Notes under the pieces: generated by a model | Databases searched by the model: none | What the model saw: only the letters and a program-made list of their open reading frames with translations | What the model was told of the DNA's origin: nothing | In this document: positions 39,201-52,006 of the stretch, one piece after another | Numbering within the stretch: position 1 is the first letter of the stretch | How the letters are laid out: every line of letters starts with the position of its first letter | Position numbers and translations under genes: made by a program | From: Tyto alba | Lineage: Eukaryota > Chordata > Aves > Strigiformes > Tytonidae | DNA length: 64,000 bases | Direction of reading: 5' to 3' | Assembly (NCBI RefSeq): GCF_018691265.1 | Contig: NW_024881321.1 | Location: 26,571,698-26,635,697, forward strand

Positions 39201-40488
39201 TGTTGGCAGAATGGTTTTCATCTACACCCTATTAAAAACCTAAACTAAGCATGGAATGCTTGGTTATTATTTTTTATTTTTCCCATTTTGATTGTTTCCT
39301 TGACTGTATGTGAACAGGTATCATTTTATGAACCACTTGTGCAGAGACTGCAGATCACTGCTAATACAGAGATCATGAGTTGAGAAACAGCCTTAGATTT
39401 GGCTGCTCCAAAAGCTTCTTTGATTAGTCCTTCTACTCAGATGAAGTGTCACAAGTAACACTAGCTGCTATAAATCTTCAGGAATTAATCTGTTTTTTAC
39501 TAGAAGCTCTCTGATAAAGCAAGGGACCAAGATCAGTGTTCTGTTATATAATTAATGTGTATTGTCCATCTTCATACACATACACAAATACACATGCACA
39601 TATTTTACAGTGTTTTCTCTTGAGGTTTGATGGAAGGTGGTTAATTAAAATGTGTTCTCTGTGGCTTGATCCTAAGATATTAATGGTCTCTCTGAAGGTG
39701 CTAAGGGCTTAAAAGTTGGGAAATGCATTCATATCACATAACACCTGATCCTAGAGTTGTATCTCTGCATCCATGAAATCTGTGATTTTTCCTGATGACT
39801 TAACTGGAAACTGAACTGTATCTTTTGTATCAAAGTAAACATGGTTAGCAGAAAGACTGATATTCATGTGAATTCATAAATGTCTAGAAACTAATAATTA
39901 TTTCATTCTATACTCAATATATTATGAGTTGGGTGTTTGTACTGTTTTAACTAGTATGAAAGAAATGGCATGAGAAGAAAGAGATATTCTCTGATAAAAT
40001 CCCAATGGAACTCATTATAAAGATTAATTGATTACAATACTGAAAAACGAATGAAAAATTAGATTGAAAACAAAAGTGGATATCACATGGCTTTTGGCCT
40101 TAACTTTTAAGGGTTTTTTTAATATGCTCTTGTTTCATTGCATTTTGACACTTTTGTTACTTGACCATCATTGAAAATTTATTTGTGGTGCCAGAGAGGA
40201 TTCAGAAAGAAGCAGAAAGGCTGAGAGAAATGTAATAGAACTCAACAAGTTGAACTTATATTTTGGGGAAAAAAAAATGGATTTTCTTGCTGCTCTTCAA
40301 CAAAACTTTAATTTGGCAGTTCTAAAAAATATGATGCTTTTGCAAGTACAATGTCAAAATATGAGGAGAAAAATGAGAAAAAGAAAATAAAGGTCCTACA
40401 CAATTTTCCAAGCACAAACCTGACTCTCAGGTGATATGGGTGAAGTATTTATATGCTTTTTTTCTGTTTGTAACTTCGGTTATGATGT
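33274..40488. other. AT-rich non-coding stretch, no gene recognised
   Basis: Holds a T22 run at 34089-34110 and several shorter runs. The minus frame at 37405-37674 (89 codons) contains one hydrophobic segment, but its length is expected by chance at this AT content and no family was recognised. Nothing else could be assigned. Confidence 0.5.
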
Positions 40489-40592
40489 TTTGGGCAACTG
40501 CCTCTAAGTGACCCTGTCTGAGCAGAAGAGTTGGACCAGATGACCTTCAGAGGCCCCTTCCAACGTCAGCTGTTCTGTAATTCTGTGGTCAA
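40489..40592 (+). mobile_element. CR1 LINE 3'-end fragment, plus strand
   Basis: About 100 bp matching the CR1 3' terminus in sense orientation: GGGCAACTG, then GTTGGACCAGATGACCTTCA, then CCCCTTCCAAC, ending in CTGTAATTCTGTGG, which fits the short terminal repeat unit of CR1. It is a strongly 5'-truncated copy and is opposite in orientation to the copies at 19.5-22.7 kb. Confidence 0.88.
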
Positions 40593-41699
40593 AAACTTTA
40601 CTACCTGTGTTTGACACAAGGCAATGAACTATAAAATACTTTTTATTTTTTTTCTTAAATTTTTATTTAAGTTAATTGTAAGGACAATTCAGAGGGAAGT
40701 CATATTTGTGTCATTCACTTGTTTCTTCAGAAAGTAGTATGTAGCTAGGCAGTGTAGCTGAGCTTGTTTTGAACATACCTGTCAAGTGCATAAGAGATGG
40801 AGTTTGGTAAGGTACAAGAATAGTGTTTTCACTCCAGTGGAGTAGTGAAGTATTGTTCAGTAAAGTGAAATGGTTTATGAATGCCAGAGTCTCCCTGCCT
40901 CATTCCATTGCCTCAAACCCTTATAATGACTTTATATAAAGAGATTCCTGAATTACAGCAATGTAGAAAAGATGAAAATCAATCTTACAATATACCTATA
41001 GAGATAAAAACTTTAGAAGGCAAGCATAACCCTCATCTGTCTTCCTCTAAATAGATGTCAACTTTTGTAGGCTCAATCAATCCATACACTGTATTGCTGT
41101 TGTTAGCATAATGATTTATCAAGCTAATGTGATAGTGAATATTTATATTCACTATACATATATAAGCATTTAATTAACTTGAAAAAAAATTTTTTACTCA
41201 AATTATGAGTTTTCTTCTTATGCAGATTACTTTTTTAAATCAGCTATGGGAATCTTTGGCTCAATTTTAAATTATTTATTTATTGCATATAAAATTGTAA
41301 TTATTACATTATAGTAACCTGGTTATGAATGAAGATTTTAATATTTTTATCCATATCTACGTGTACTTTTTCCTTTTTACTTCCTATCAAAATTCCATAT
41401 AATCACTAAGGGAACCAATGATAAATAAGATCAGTTTGTGATAACGTATTAAGAGTGTATTCTGGTTAACGTAGTAGTTGTTCTAAATCCAGATACTGAA
41501 AGATTTCATGTAAGTGCAAAACACAAACTCTTGGGGTCAGATCCACTTGACCAAATATAGGTCTCAAATACCTTTTGATCTGCCTTGAGATATTCCTCCT
41601 GTAGACCACTTCTTTAAAAGTGCGTGGACAATCCATAGATCTCATGTCAACTAGCCTTGTGTAATTAGCTGAAATGTCCACAAGTATCCAAAATTATAC
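40593..41699. other. AT-rich non-coding stretch, no gene recognised
   Basis: No supported feature. The sequence is strongly AT-rich, especially 41100-41400. Confidence 0.5.
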
Positions 41700-42080
41700 T
41701 TGGTACCTGTGTACAGGCACTCAAATCTTACTCCGAAGTTATGCACCTAAGTGCCCACCTTCCCATTACAGTCAAATTTGAGTTGGTATAGTTCCACCAT
41801 TTGGATCATTCTGTAGACCCTACTGGCTACAAGGCAGTCTAGAAAGTATTGGCGACGGGTATCATGTGAAATACCATATGTTGTCTACCCAGCCCATACT
41901 CCTCCAGAAGGACATGGGACTTCCATAGATATTGTGTAAGATCTGCCAATCTGTGACATCTCAAAAGGCACCAAAAGCCTTTGAGTGGGCACCTGAATCA
42001 AGTTTAAAATGTCCACAAATACATTGGCATCTTGGATACTAGCTTACAAGTAGACACCTAAATTAAGGTATCTCAACCTG
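41700..42080. repeat. Possible ancient repeat with recurring GGCACCTAA-like motifs
   Basis: A less AT-rich patch with at least five degenerate copies of a (G)GCACCTAA motif: 41714-41724 (CAGGCACTCAA), 41741-41750 (ATGCACCTAA), 41966-41975 (AGGCACCAAA), 41987-41996 (GGGCACCTGA) and 42052-42063 (AGACACCTAAAT). I vaguely associate such motifs with old amniote interspersed repeats but cannot name a family. No coding content is recognised. Confidence 0.35.
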
Positions 42081-42777
42081 CTTTGAAACTTGTCCACATT
42101 GGCAGTTGTCTTGTTTTCATTATAATGGAGAGAACACACAACAGATGTTTTAAAATTGAGGATAATACATTTAATTTCCCTACAGCACATGGTGTTTCTG
42201 TCACTTTTGTGGAATCATTGGCTAGCAAGACCCTATTAATTGAAAACAGAGCATCATCTGATTTAGCATGAAATTATCTAAAGAACAAAAGTGACACAGT
42301 AGTGTCAAAACCAAAAGATAATCAAAACTCTTAATAAAAGTATATGTTTTGCAGAACAAAGTTTCCTTATAATGCAATCTAAATTGAGATACTGTTGATT
42401 ACAAATCCAAGGTTACAAAACTAAACATAGAGACATTCTCAATTACTTTGCATTGAAGTCCCTATGCTCATGGCATTTGTGCTTAACAGTATATTGTATC
42501 TGTTAGATTAAAAGCAAAAACACTTATTTCTTATTGTATTTTAAATAATTAGAATATAAAATAAATCAATTCACTTTTTAAATTTCTTGTGTAGCTGGAA
42601 GTAGATAGAAATTTGAATTCTTTTATTCATTATGTTAGACAGTTAACGCTTTATATGCACCACAAAAGCTTAAGTATAGTAAGTACCTGCAGCTGTTTTG
42701 TAGCAGATGGCTATAGTCAGCATCTGATTTTTTTTTAGTGCTATAGAGTGCACAGCACTTGATTCAATGGCCCAATT
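42081..42777. other. AT-rich non-coding stretch, no gene recognised
   Basis: No supported feature. Confidence 0.5.
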
Positions 42778-42808
<31 letters not shown>

Positions 42809-42822
42809 ACAAAACAAAACAA
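42778..42822. repeat. (AAAAC)n pentanucleotide microsatellite
   Basis: About eight AAAAC units with one expanded A-run in the middle. It is followed by an A/C-rich tail to about 42840. Confidence 0.95.
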
Positions 42823-43365
42823 CCAAAAAACCCACCCAAAACTCACTGACCATTTTAGAAGATAGAATTTGTCTTCTCTCTTCTTTTGTTTTAAAATACT
42901 TCATCATACTATTTCCTCAGCTTGGTTAAGATCTTTTGGGTTTGTTATTTTTCAAGACTCCTGCTTGATAGTTTTTGAATTAGCATAGTACATACCCCTT
43001 GCAGACATTCCTCTGAAGGAAACTTATGATGACAGTCTTAAGACTTCATTTAACCTCTTCAAAAAACTTTCAAACATTTCAATCTTGTTTGGAGAAGGTC
43101 TGTGAATCAGGAACATAATAAACTTCTCCAAGAGAATTTTCCAAGCACACTGTAAACCTAAGAATTATCTACTTGGTCTGAAACACCAGAAAATGAGACA
43201 AATTAATCCAAGTTACCTTCAGTAACTTCTAGCTCATTCCTCTGTGAAGGGAAGAGGTACCCAGAGATTATGAGGGGTTGCTCTGCAGGTTTCTTAAGAT
43301 TTAGTCTGCAGCCCATTGTTGATCAGTAATGACATTTAAAGCATATCACAACAATGCTGTCCTCC

Positions 43366-43368
<3 letters not shown>

Positions 43369-43400
<32 letters not shown>

Positions 43401-43401
43401 T
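43369..43401. repeat. (TTTTG)n pentanucleotide microsatellite
   Basis: About five TTTTG units ending in a T-run. It is the complement of the AAAAC repeat 550 bp upstream, so the two form an inverted pair. Confidence 0.95.
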
Positions 43402-46172
43402 CCCAGTGAAGTTCGATTCACATCTTCCTATGAAAGGATATATATGTACACACACATATGCAAGTCACTAAAAATCTTTAGCTGGACAGTAAATAACTCT
43501 CATTAGACTTTATTTATTAATTTCTAGCTTCATAATGACCCTGATTTCTTATGTTAAAGCTATAGAGAAATATCTATTTGTTTAGGTACTTTTACTGTTC
43601 TTTACACAGGTTTAGTAAGCTCTTCATGTAGAAAACTGCTTAGGTCTGGCACTTTAAATTTCTAAAACTTTGCTGAAGGTCGGTGATTTCTGCACTGCAC
43701 CAAAGAAGGAACTAATGGAGGCTTTGCATTCAGGAGTCATAACAAGTACAAGGAGACAGATACTTCTAAAAAGCTAAGTTCTGCCTCTGTAAATTTTAGA
43801 ACTTTCATAAGAGCAAAGTCAGTATATCCCAAAGGGACATATTAGTCAAGTCTTCATGGAACTATGATTAACATATAGTTCCTGTTAATCCAAGTTTATT
43901 TAATCAGCTGTCCACTTGATTCTAGAATGATTCCTTCTAAGATAAATTGACAATTATCTAAGAAGTGTTTTAGAAGTATCTTAGAAACCACTTGTAACTT
44001 GGAGGTTGATTTGCAAATACACTCGGCAGCCTTAGGCTCCCTGTTGTCACCACTGCAAACAGTATTTTCCCTTTCTCATTTATACTTTACAAGTTGTTCT
44101 AATGCAGTCTAAGCTAGTATGAGCATCATGAGAAAGGACAATGAAGGGAGCAACTCTAAAAGAAAATTCTGCAGTTGTTTTATTCCAATCTGTAGCATAC
44201 AGAAGTAGCAGGTCTGAAAAATACAGAATTAAAAGTGGAAGAAAAATCATAAAAGTGAAGAAGTTATAAGATCTATAAACCGTACTAAATAAAATATCAG
44301 GTGAAGTGTTTGCTTTAATGCCAGTTCTTCCATGCAAACTATTAAATAGAATAATGTCTTGATAGCTGGAACCCAAGGTATCTTAATTTTATCTCTCTAG
44401 TTTTAACAACATCTTTTATAGTAATTTTAAAGTTGTTTGGAGAATTGAATTATTCTTCCCCTCCTCCAATGCAGCAGATGAACTAACCTAACATATGGAG
44501 AAATCAAGATCAGGACTACTTTAGCAAAGCTGCTGTAACATAATTTGGGAAGAGCTACTTTAAAAGACAGTTGTCAAGCTATCACTTGGGAAAACTTGGC
44601 CCTCATTTGAGTAGCGTTTTGGAGAAGATTCATAATTCCATGAAGCTGTTTGACCAAACAAGGAGTTAGTGGCTTAGCTGAAGACAGGTCACATCCATGT
44701 ATATGACAGCCCATCCTGGAAAGAAAGGGTAAGAACAAAACAAGACAAACTACCATACTGCTACATCATGCGATGGTCCTCACACACAGATCAGGAGGAA
44801 AGATTACAGAAGAGTGAGCTATAAGATTAATTTGTCCAACTGGAAAATTATGTCAATAACTGCCCCTTACTTAGTTCAGGGCTTATACATAGTTGAAAGA
44901 AAGGCAGACTTCAGTGCAATATCTTGTGACAGAACTGAGAGCTGTCAGTCTTGTAACCTCACTGGTAAATCCATCTGAATAAAAGCCTGTCTTCTTCTAA
45001 ATATGCAAGTACATGGTAGACATCACTGCACTGGCTGACCTTGGTATAGGCTTTTAGCTCTTTCTTTATTGTTGTGTGGGTTAGAAACTGAGCTTAGTAA
45101 AGGGAGATCTTCCCTTATCTTCATACCTTTTTTTTAATCAAAGGTAGAGAGTTCAAAAATTCTTCAGATCCAGAAAGTAGGTCCAAAACTTAAATTGTAA
45201 TCTGCCCTTGAAATTTCAAACCATGATAAATGTAATATAAATATTTTTTTCTTTAGAGTACCTATCATAGTTACTCTGTTCTTATGTAAAGGACATAGTT
45301 TACTATCTTGCACAACATCACTAAACCACATTGATGTGCTTGTGTTGTATCTCCCCATCACTGTCTAGCTAAAAGTATACTGAATAATTTCATTCTGTAG
45401 GAACAGACTATTATTTGAACATGCTGCTCTGAAATTGTTATGGGTGCTTGAGTGATAACTGATTGGATGACCTACCTACACTCTAATAATGAACAGAATA
45501 TAGAAAGTAATACAGCATATTAAATTGAAGATATAAATCTCTTTCTATTACTACTGTCTTCCACAACACTAATGGAAAGTTCAGCTTTTTATGGCATCTT
45601 AAATAAGAACTGGAAAATGACGAAGCAGGCAGGAATAATTGAATGCCCAAGAGACATCACTGTTGCTGGTCTGACTCCTCTTTTGGTCTCCTGCACTCAC
45701 TCTACAGTACTTCTATGTGTTCAGCCTACATTTAAATTACATATTTGTGGTGGACTGGTTTTAAGTTTTTTTTTTGCTTTGATGAGATTATTCTTCTGCA
45801 AACTACAGGGGCCATTCTTGTGTTGATGTTCCACGTTTGTGCATAAAACTCAAAATTTCCAGGTATGATACTTGTCTATTCTGTAACTATGACAAATCAG
45901 CAGTATCATCCCAAAAGCCTTGTTGCTAAAAAAAAAGAACATTGTGTTGATTCTGTGTCCAGTACAAAAGTGTGTCTCGATCATTTCCCTAAACCTCAGA
46001 TTCCTAAACTCTCCTAGAAACTTAATGTTCTTGTGTTTACCCTGCATAATATCCCACCTGCTGTGCATATAAATTAAATTAACTCTATGAAGAAAAACTC
46101 AATTTATGAAGTTTAAAAGAAAATACTGCATCTGATGTTGACAGTTTACTATTTTATAGAAGTCTTGCAGAC

Positions 46173-46175
<3 letters not shown>
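43402..46175. other. AT-rich non-coding stretch, no gene recognised
   Basis: Only short domain-less open frames. No repeat family assigned. Confidence 0.5.

Positions 46176-46213
<38 letters not shown>
46176..46213. repeat. poly(T) run, 38 bases
   Basis: The longest homopolymer in the window, ending in CCCAG. If it is a reverse-strand poly(A) tail, the retrocopy would lie to its right on the minus strand, but I recognise no gene body there. Confidence 0.95.
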
Positions 46214-49200
46214 CCCAGAGTGAATTTGGCTTTGGTAAGAAGAAATAGAGGGTTTTGTTGACTTATTAAACACTTTTGTTGAAGTATATTGATTTAGGGT
46301 TTAACACCAACAGTCAAGATAGAAGTTAATTACTATTCAGTACCTTTAATTGCAAGCTACAGTTCAAATACTTCAGGACAAGGAAAAGCAAATAACACTT
46401 GTCACCAGTAATTACAGTCAGTTTTCACCACCCTGCCTTGAAGGCACTGAGTTGCTGCTTTCTTAAGAGGTCACGAAAGATAAATGAGTGAAAAGGAGAT
46501 CACACTTCTAAAATATTGGAATAACACTTCAGTTTGAGAATTCTTTTATTTATCCTCAAATAGTTCTTGTCATTCACCTTTAACATTGTTCAGACCCTCC
46601 AAAAATGCATTTAATTTCATTCTTTTGTTGTTAGTCATTCCAGGAAGTCTCCATATCATTTACTATTGCTTACTGTGTAATACTCACAAGGTCTGATGTT
46701 AGGAATGAGTTGGTGGTTGTGCTTTTTTTTAACAAACTCCCAGAAAGACCTAGTAAGCAAAGTACACCCTTGTAAACAAAATGTGCAAGAGAAAAATAAA
46801 CAGAAAGCTCCATTAAAATGATGTAGTCAAAGGGAGACTGTGATTGCTTCTAAAATTCACAGATACTTCTTTTTCTCCTATTCAGCATGTGTTGAAAATA
46901 TAAACAAGTAAATGGAAGAAGAAAATTTACATCAAGCTGTTTCTTAATTGAGGTCTAATGGATCCCCTTTGAACCTATCATAACAGAGAAATTCATATGT
47001 AGTCTGATTTGCATCTGTGTGTTGAGCTGGCTCATAGGTGTTTACCTTTGTTATCTAGTAATAACAACCAGTTTTTAGGATTGGCATGTGATCTAAATCC
47101 TCCTCTCATTTTTTTTAAGCAACACAGCCCAGAGCCTCAAAATTAAGTGTACTGATAACTCTCTGTGAAACTGTATTTCCCTTAAATACCTGCACCTAAG
47201 AAGTACTATTTTTAACTTTTCCTTACACAGTTTCTACAAGGTATATATGAGTTGGATAATTAAGAGTAGAAGACAGAAAGCATAAAACCAAAAAATATCT
47301 CTGCTAGACAGTCCCTACCATCACCATTAGCTTTCGCTGTTTTCTAGTAATTATAAATTGTCACTGACAGAAGTAATGTAAATGTGTGGTTTCAGGACAG
47401 TGTCTAGTGAATTAGCAAGTATATCACAAAATTCCCATTTTCATAATTTTCCTGCATATGGGAGTGTGTTCATTGCACACACAGTAATGCAAACAGTTCT
47501 CTGAAATGGATTGATCCGGCAAATGTTCAACCTGTTGAGAGATGAAATACTGCAGAGATGAGTAGAGCTCATATTGCCTAAAGAGAAGACTTTTGTTTGG
47601 GTGCTGAGCTCCTCTCACTTAGTGACCACAAACTACATGAACTACTTGGAATTATTGACACCTTCCTATGAGATTCTTCATTGACTTGATTCAGATCACT
47701 CAAGTTACGGTCTGCTAGGGTAGGCTCTAAACTGCTGCTGTATATAAAAGGAATCTTAGCTTTTGGACTGGTTAATGCTCATCCTCCTGGGCCATTTTTT
47801 CCTCAAATTTTCATTTGCCCCTACTTTTCAGCTGTAGTCAGAGAGGAGTTAGTCGCAAGCCACTTCAATGGATGCTTGTTTTCTTCCTGACTGGTGTCCA
47901 GAGGGAGCTCCTCATGAAGCCTGCATAAACTAGTGCATACGAATTTAAGAGTAACAGAACATACTGACAGCTCCAGAATCAAAATGTGCTCTTCTTATAT
48001 GGGATCTTTTGTGTGCTTCTTTTCAAAGTTCATCATCTAATTTTGTTTTGAGATGATTTAGGTGCTTGAGATGTTCAAATGTATAGTTAATACTTTGTCA
48101 GAAAAGAACTCATTTCAGTCAGTTAAATAATCCCTATGAAAGTCTTTTTGACACATATGCAAATTGAATATTCAGAAGAATTGCTATTCTCAAATACTTT
48201 TCATAAATTTAAGACTAGACCTACAGTGATTTGGAGTTGTGGAATTCATCACATTAATAAATAAATATACATACATACATAGGGATTTGTATAATCTTAG
48301 ATATGTCATATATGTATATTCTTCTGATTTTATCAAAGTTTCCCATCAAAAAAGAAAAATCATGGAGGATTTTCTGGGGACCAGAATGTTCAGGGAAGAA
48401 CACACATGAAAATGTAGAGAGAAAGGAAGTGTCTGTTTACATTAACAGGCATTTCAACTGTGTCATTTTGGGAATGGTGCAGCTGATCAGAAGCTTACAT
48501 GTCAAGTATGAAATATTGACGTGAATCAGTTTATTAAAACAGTTGCCTTCAAATGAATTGTCAAAGGCAAATAATAATGTGGTTTAACTTCACTGAGCAA
48601 TTGGTAGTCATATTTTCCTGATATATCTGGAGAGCCCAAGTATTGAATCCCATGAATACTTTTCATTTAAGTGAAAAATCATTACAGAAATTGAGATACA
48701 AGCAAGAAGTTCAGGAAGTAAATAAGGTATCTGCAAGAATTCTGAGGGCATGTTTTCATCACGAATAAATGAAGGTGCTGAAAGTGCCAACCCAAAATCC
48801 TAGCAGTAATCAAAGTAGATACTGCTAAGTATGTATTATAATGCCTCTGCCAATTCACTGCTTAGGTAAAGGCTATCAGATTCATTATTTTCTCAGTGAC
48901 AAAATAAATGATATAAAAAAGACAACTTTCACCTTCAATAATACATACCATGAACATGTTTTAGAGACTAAAGGTATCTTGCATCCTTTCCCTTTTCCTA
49001 ACTTTATATAGAGATAATCATGAATAAATTGTCAAGATCTGGGCAAACATTAGATTGAGAGAATGAAGAAATTCTTGAAAAATAAAGGGATTTAAGACAG
49101 CAAGCTAGTCCAGGACTATGTCTTTCTTCTCTTGTATCAGTTTTTACACCCTGTAAGTTTCTGTGTAACACCTTAGATGTGTGAGCCTTCTCAGCATCCA

Positions 49201-51510
49201 CAGCAGGGTAAAAACTCAGGGTGGAGGCAGCAGTGCATCCAATGTGAGCATACAACAGGCATCAACAAACCTGGGCTGATATCTTCATCACTGGTTTGAT
49301 TATGCCAAGTGCTTCATCAGCAGAGTCCCTAGTGTATATGCAGAGCGTGGCAGGAGAAGGTGCTTTTCTGTCACCATAGTCTCACTAATCCTCTAAATGA
49401 CATAAACTAAGTCTGACAAAAACTCTTCTCTATCAGCATAAATGTCTCTGCATAAGGTGTTTTTCTGACATAACAATGTCAGTAAGGGATGAAATTTTTT
49501 TTCACACCCTCATCTATGAAAGCTCTACTGATAAACATTTTGAGTGTAATTTAGACTAAGACTGCAAGACTAAGAAATCGATGTTAAAATCCCTAAGAAC
49601 TCTCTCCCCTTTGCATTGGTGTGGAGGAAAAGCTGAGATGGCAGGAGCAGGATTTGTGAGCCACAGAAGAATAATTTCAGGATGAGTCTGGTGAGGTCTG
49701 TGAAATTAAGTGTTCATGTCACCCTCATTCAAAGATGATGTCAAGGAGTTTGGGGAGAACTAAGTAGTTTTTGGGGATTGTAGTGATGTTAATCTGTGAT
49801 GTGGCTATCAAGATGCCACTTTCTGTACAGCAATATGCTAGAAAGTTGTTTCTAGTAAATAGTCCATACAATGGAGGCTATTTTCCCTTGCTTTATATAG
49901 GATGCTGGTGGATCTGTTGCCATTGCTCTTAGTCCAATGTCAGTGGCAGTGGTCTGTAATGTAAACTGAATTTATTATGAATAATTTCAGAAATTATAAT
50001 ATTTCATATCTTTCCCATCTCACTTATCAAAAATGTGCTACTCTATTGGATATATAACAATATAGGCTAATAATGTGCATTATATACCATGCATACAGGT
50101 ACATACATACCTAGATATAATATATACCAGTGTATTATATACAGTATATGTAAGCATATACATATTTAAATTCATATTGGATCTATTGAACCCATGCCTT
50201 GAGATGCTAAATTTTAGTTGATTGTTTAGACTTATTTAGTGAAGCATAAAATGCAATTTTACTGGAAAAGCCCTGATATTCCACTCTCTCCAGTGACAGA
50301 TTCTGGTGCCATTAGAGATACTCCAAGGTCTGATTCAAAAAATTTGTGCATGTCAGTTAGTGAAATGTTTGTTTATCATTACCATTATACACAGATATAC
50401 AGTATTGTACCAATATATTCAAGGTAGTACAATTTGATGAAAGCAAGGCCTAAATTCAGGACAGCTTCTTCTAATCTAACTGCTACATTTTATTTTAAAC
50501 CTATGAAATATCTCTGGAATAATTCTAGCAAAGTTCAATCATTTTTCCCTCATTGTAATTATAGTTCATTACTGTATTCTTAGCATCCATTCCAAATTTC
50601 AGTTCTCTTCAGTGTTAGCTTTTTACTTTAGATGCCTCCTATTATCTATTTGTATTTATTTAATTTAGCATGGCTGCTTTATCTGCAATTCATATACATT
50701 TATTACTGCAACTAGGTAACTGAACTTAGGAACTTGAACTTAACACAGATTCTCTGGCTTGAATGATTTTTTTTTTTCTTTGAATGTTTTCTTCTGGGCT
50801 GTATACTTATGGTCTGAGTAGTTGTTAATCTTCACTGTTATTCTCTTAAGAGTTTTCTGACACTAGTGGCAAAGATTCACTCACATGCAGATCTGGCTTC
50901 TGAATCCTATTCACTAACCACTCCTCACTTCAGACAGTGCCCAGTTGTATAGAAGACATTTTTACAAGTTCTGTGTGAATACTCCAGTCAGATCATATAC
51001 CAGGTCTTCTCTCCTCGCTGCCCGTCCCTCTGGCTCAATTTCTCTTGTATCGCTGGTTACAGAGGGTAACACATGTTTTCAAAAGTGAAAAAGGAAAGTT
51101 CTTTCTCAAAAATGCTCTAATACTTATGGTACTGCATTAAAAGATGAAAAACTGAGACTCCTCTAGGGAAAGCTGTTATTCAAAAGATGGGAACTTGCAA
51201 TCTTTGTGAGACTTATTTCAGACGCTTACTCTTATGGGCAAGCATAATTCTCTAGAGCATGAACAGCGCTTAACAGGAATCTCTGACTTGGGATACTAAA
51301 TCTGGGACAAGCCTGTGATCCACCACTCCTGTCTGTTGGGTGTGGGAGGTCCTTCCTCAGCTGGAGGATTTCCAGCACCCTCCAAGGGAGGTTCTCCAAT
51401 CTTTCCCTGACCTGTACATGAGAGCCTAAACTCTGAACCTCTGAGGTCTGAATCACCTAGTGACAGGTTCTTTGTGCCTATGTCTGGTTAGATAAATAAA
51501 TCTCACCTTT
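46214..51510. other. AT-rich non-coding stretch, no gene recognised
   Basis: A TA-rich, partly palindromic segment lies around 50085-50165. From about 51000 the sequence becomes less AT-rich just ahead of the LTR, but no feature could be assigned there. No exon or RNA gene is supported. Confidence 0.5.
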
Positions 51511-51515
51511 GGCTG
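51511..51515. repeat. Target-site duplication, left copy (GGCTG)
   Basis: Identical to 52002-52006, directly outside the LTR terminus. Confidence 0.9.
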
Positions 51516-51661
51516 TGTCCTGGTTGGGGCTGGACTAGAGTTCCTGTTGGTCTGGCAGCAGGAGGAGCTACAGCACCCTGAGACCCCAGGGGCTCCCCAG
51601 GTCCTAGTGCCCTCACCTGTGTGCGGGGGCGGGGGGAGCACATCTGGAGGGCTGGGCCCTG

Positions 51662-51708
51662 ATTGGCCGATATCACATGTCATGTGACACTGTGCTCACT
51701 ATATAAAG
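51662..51708 (+). promoter_or_regulatory. LTR core promoter elements (inverted CCAAT and TATA box)
   Basis: ATTGG at 51662-51666 and TATATAAAG at 51700-51708, spaced as in a retroviral U3. Transcription would be expected to start about 25-30 bp downstream, near 51730-51740. Activity is inferred from the motifs only. Confidence 0.7.
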
Positions 51709-51874
51709 GCAGGAGAGGGCCAGGAGGGGCTCTCACTGCCTGGAGTGTGGCTGTGGGGCCTTTGTGTTTGGGATTGCTGGCTGGGAGCAGGTGGGTGTTG
51801 TTTGGTGGTTGGTGAACAGCTGTATGGTACATTACCAGTTGATACTCCTGTCAGTGTATTGTTCTGTTACTGTT

Positions 51875-51880
51875 ATTAAA
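51875..51880 (+). terminator. LTR polyadenylation signal ATTAAA
   Basis: About 170 bp downstream of the TATA box, and followed by a T-rich and then a U5-like segment, as in the R region of avian LTRs. Confidence 0.6.
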
Positions 51881-52001
51881 CTGTTTTTGTCTCAACCCAC
51901 GAGTCTCCCTTTGCCCCTCTGATTCCCTCCCCATTCCCAAGTGGGGGGAGGGTGGGTGAGCGACTGCGGGGCGTTTAGCTGCTGAGTAGGCTCAAACAAC
52001 A

Positions 52002-52006
52002 GGCTG
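52002..52006. repeat. Target-site duplication, right copy (GGCTG)
   Basis: Identical to 51511-51515, on the other side of the solo LTR. Confidence 0.9.

Larger units (their letters stand above)
51511..52006 (+). mobile_element. Solo LTR of an avian endogenous retrovirus, plus strand
   Basis: The LTR body is 51516-52001 (486 bp), starting TGTCCTGG and ending AACAACA. It is flanked by a perfect GGCTG duplication at 51511-51515 and 52002-52006. Promoter-like parts are in place: an inverted CCAAT (ATTGG) at 51662-51666, a TATA box (TATATAAAG) at 51700-51708 and an ATTAAA polyadenylation signal at 51875-51880, followed by the CTCAACCCACGAG-type U5 that I recall from bird LTRs. It is GC-rich and retains CpGs, unlike its surroundings. 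There is no internal retroviral sequence, so it is a solo LTR. The 5-bp duplication fits ERVL-type integration. Of the elements here it looks the most intact structurally. Confidence 0.95.

Noticed and set aside
50085..50165. TA-rich partly palindromic segment as an origin or hairpin element
   Set aside because: Alternating TA/CA microsatellite-like sequence explains it, and no defined stem with a unique loop was found.
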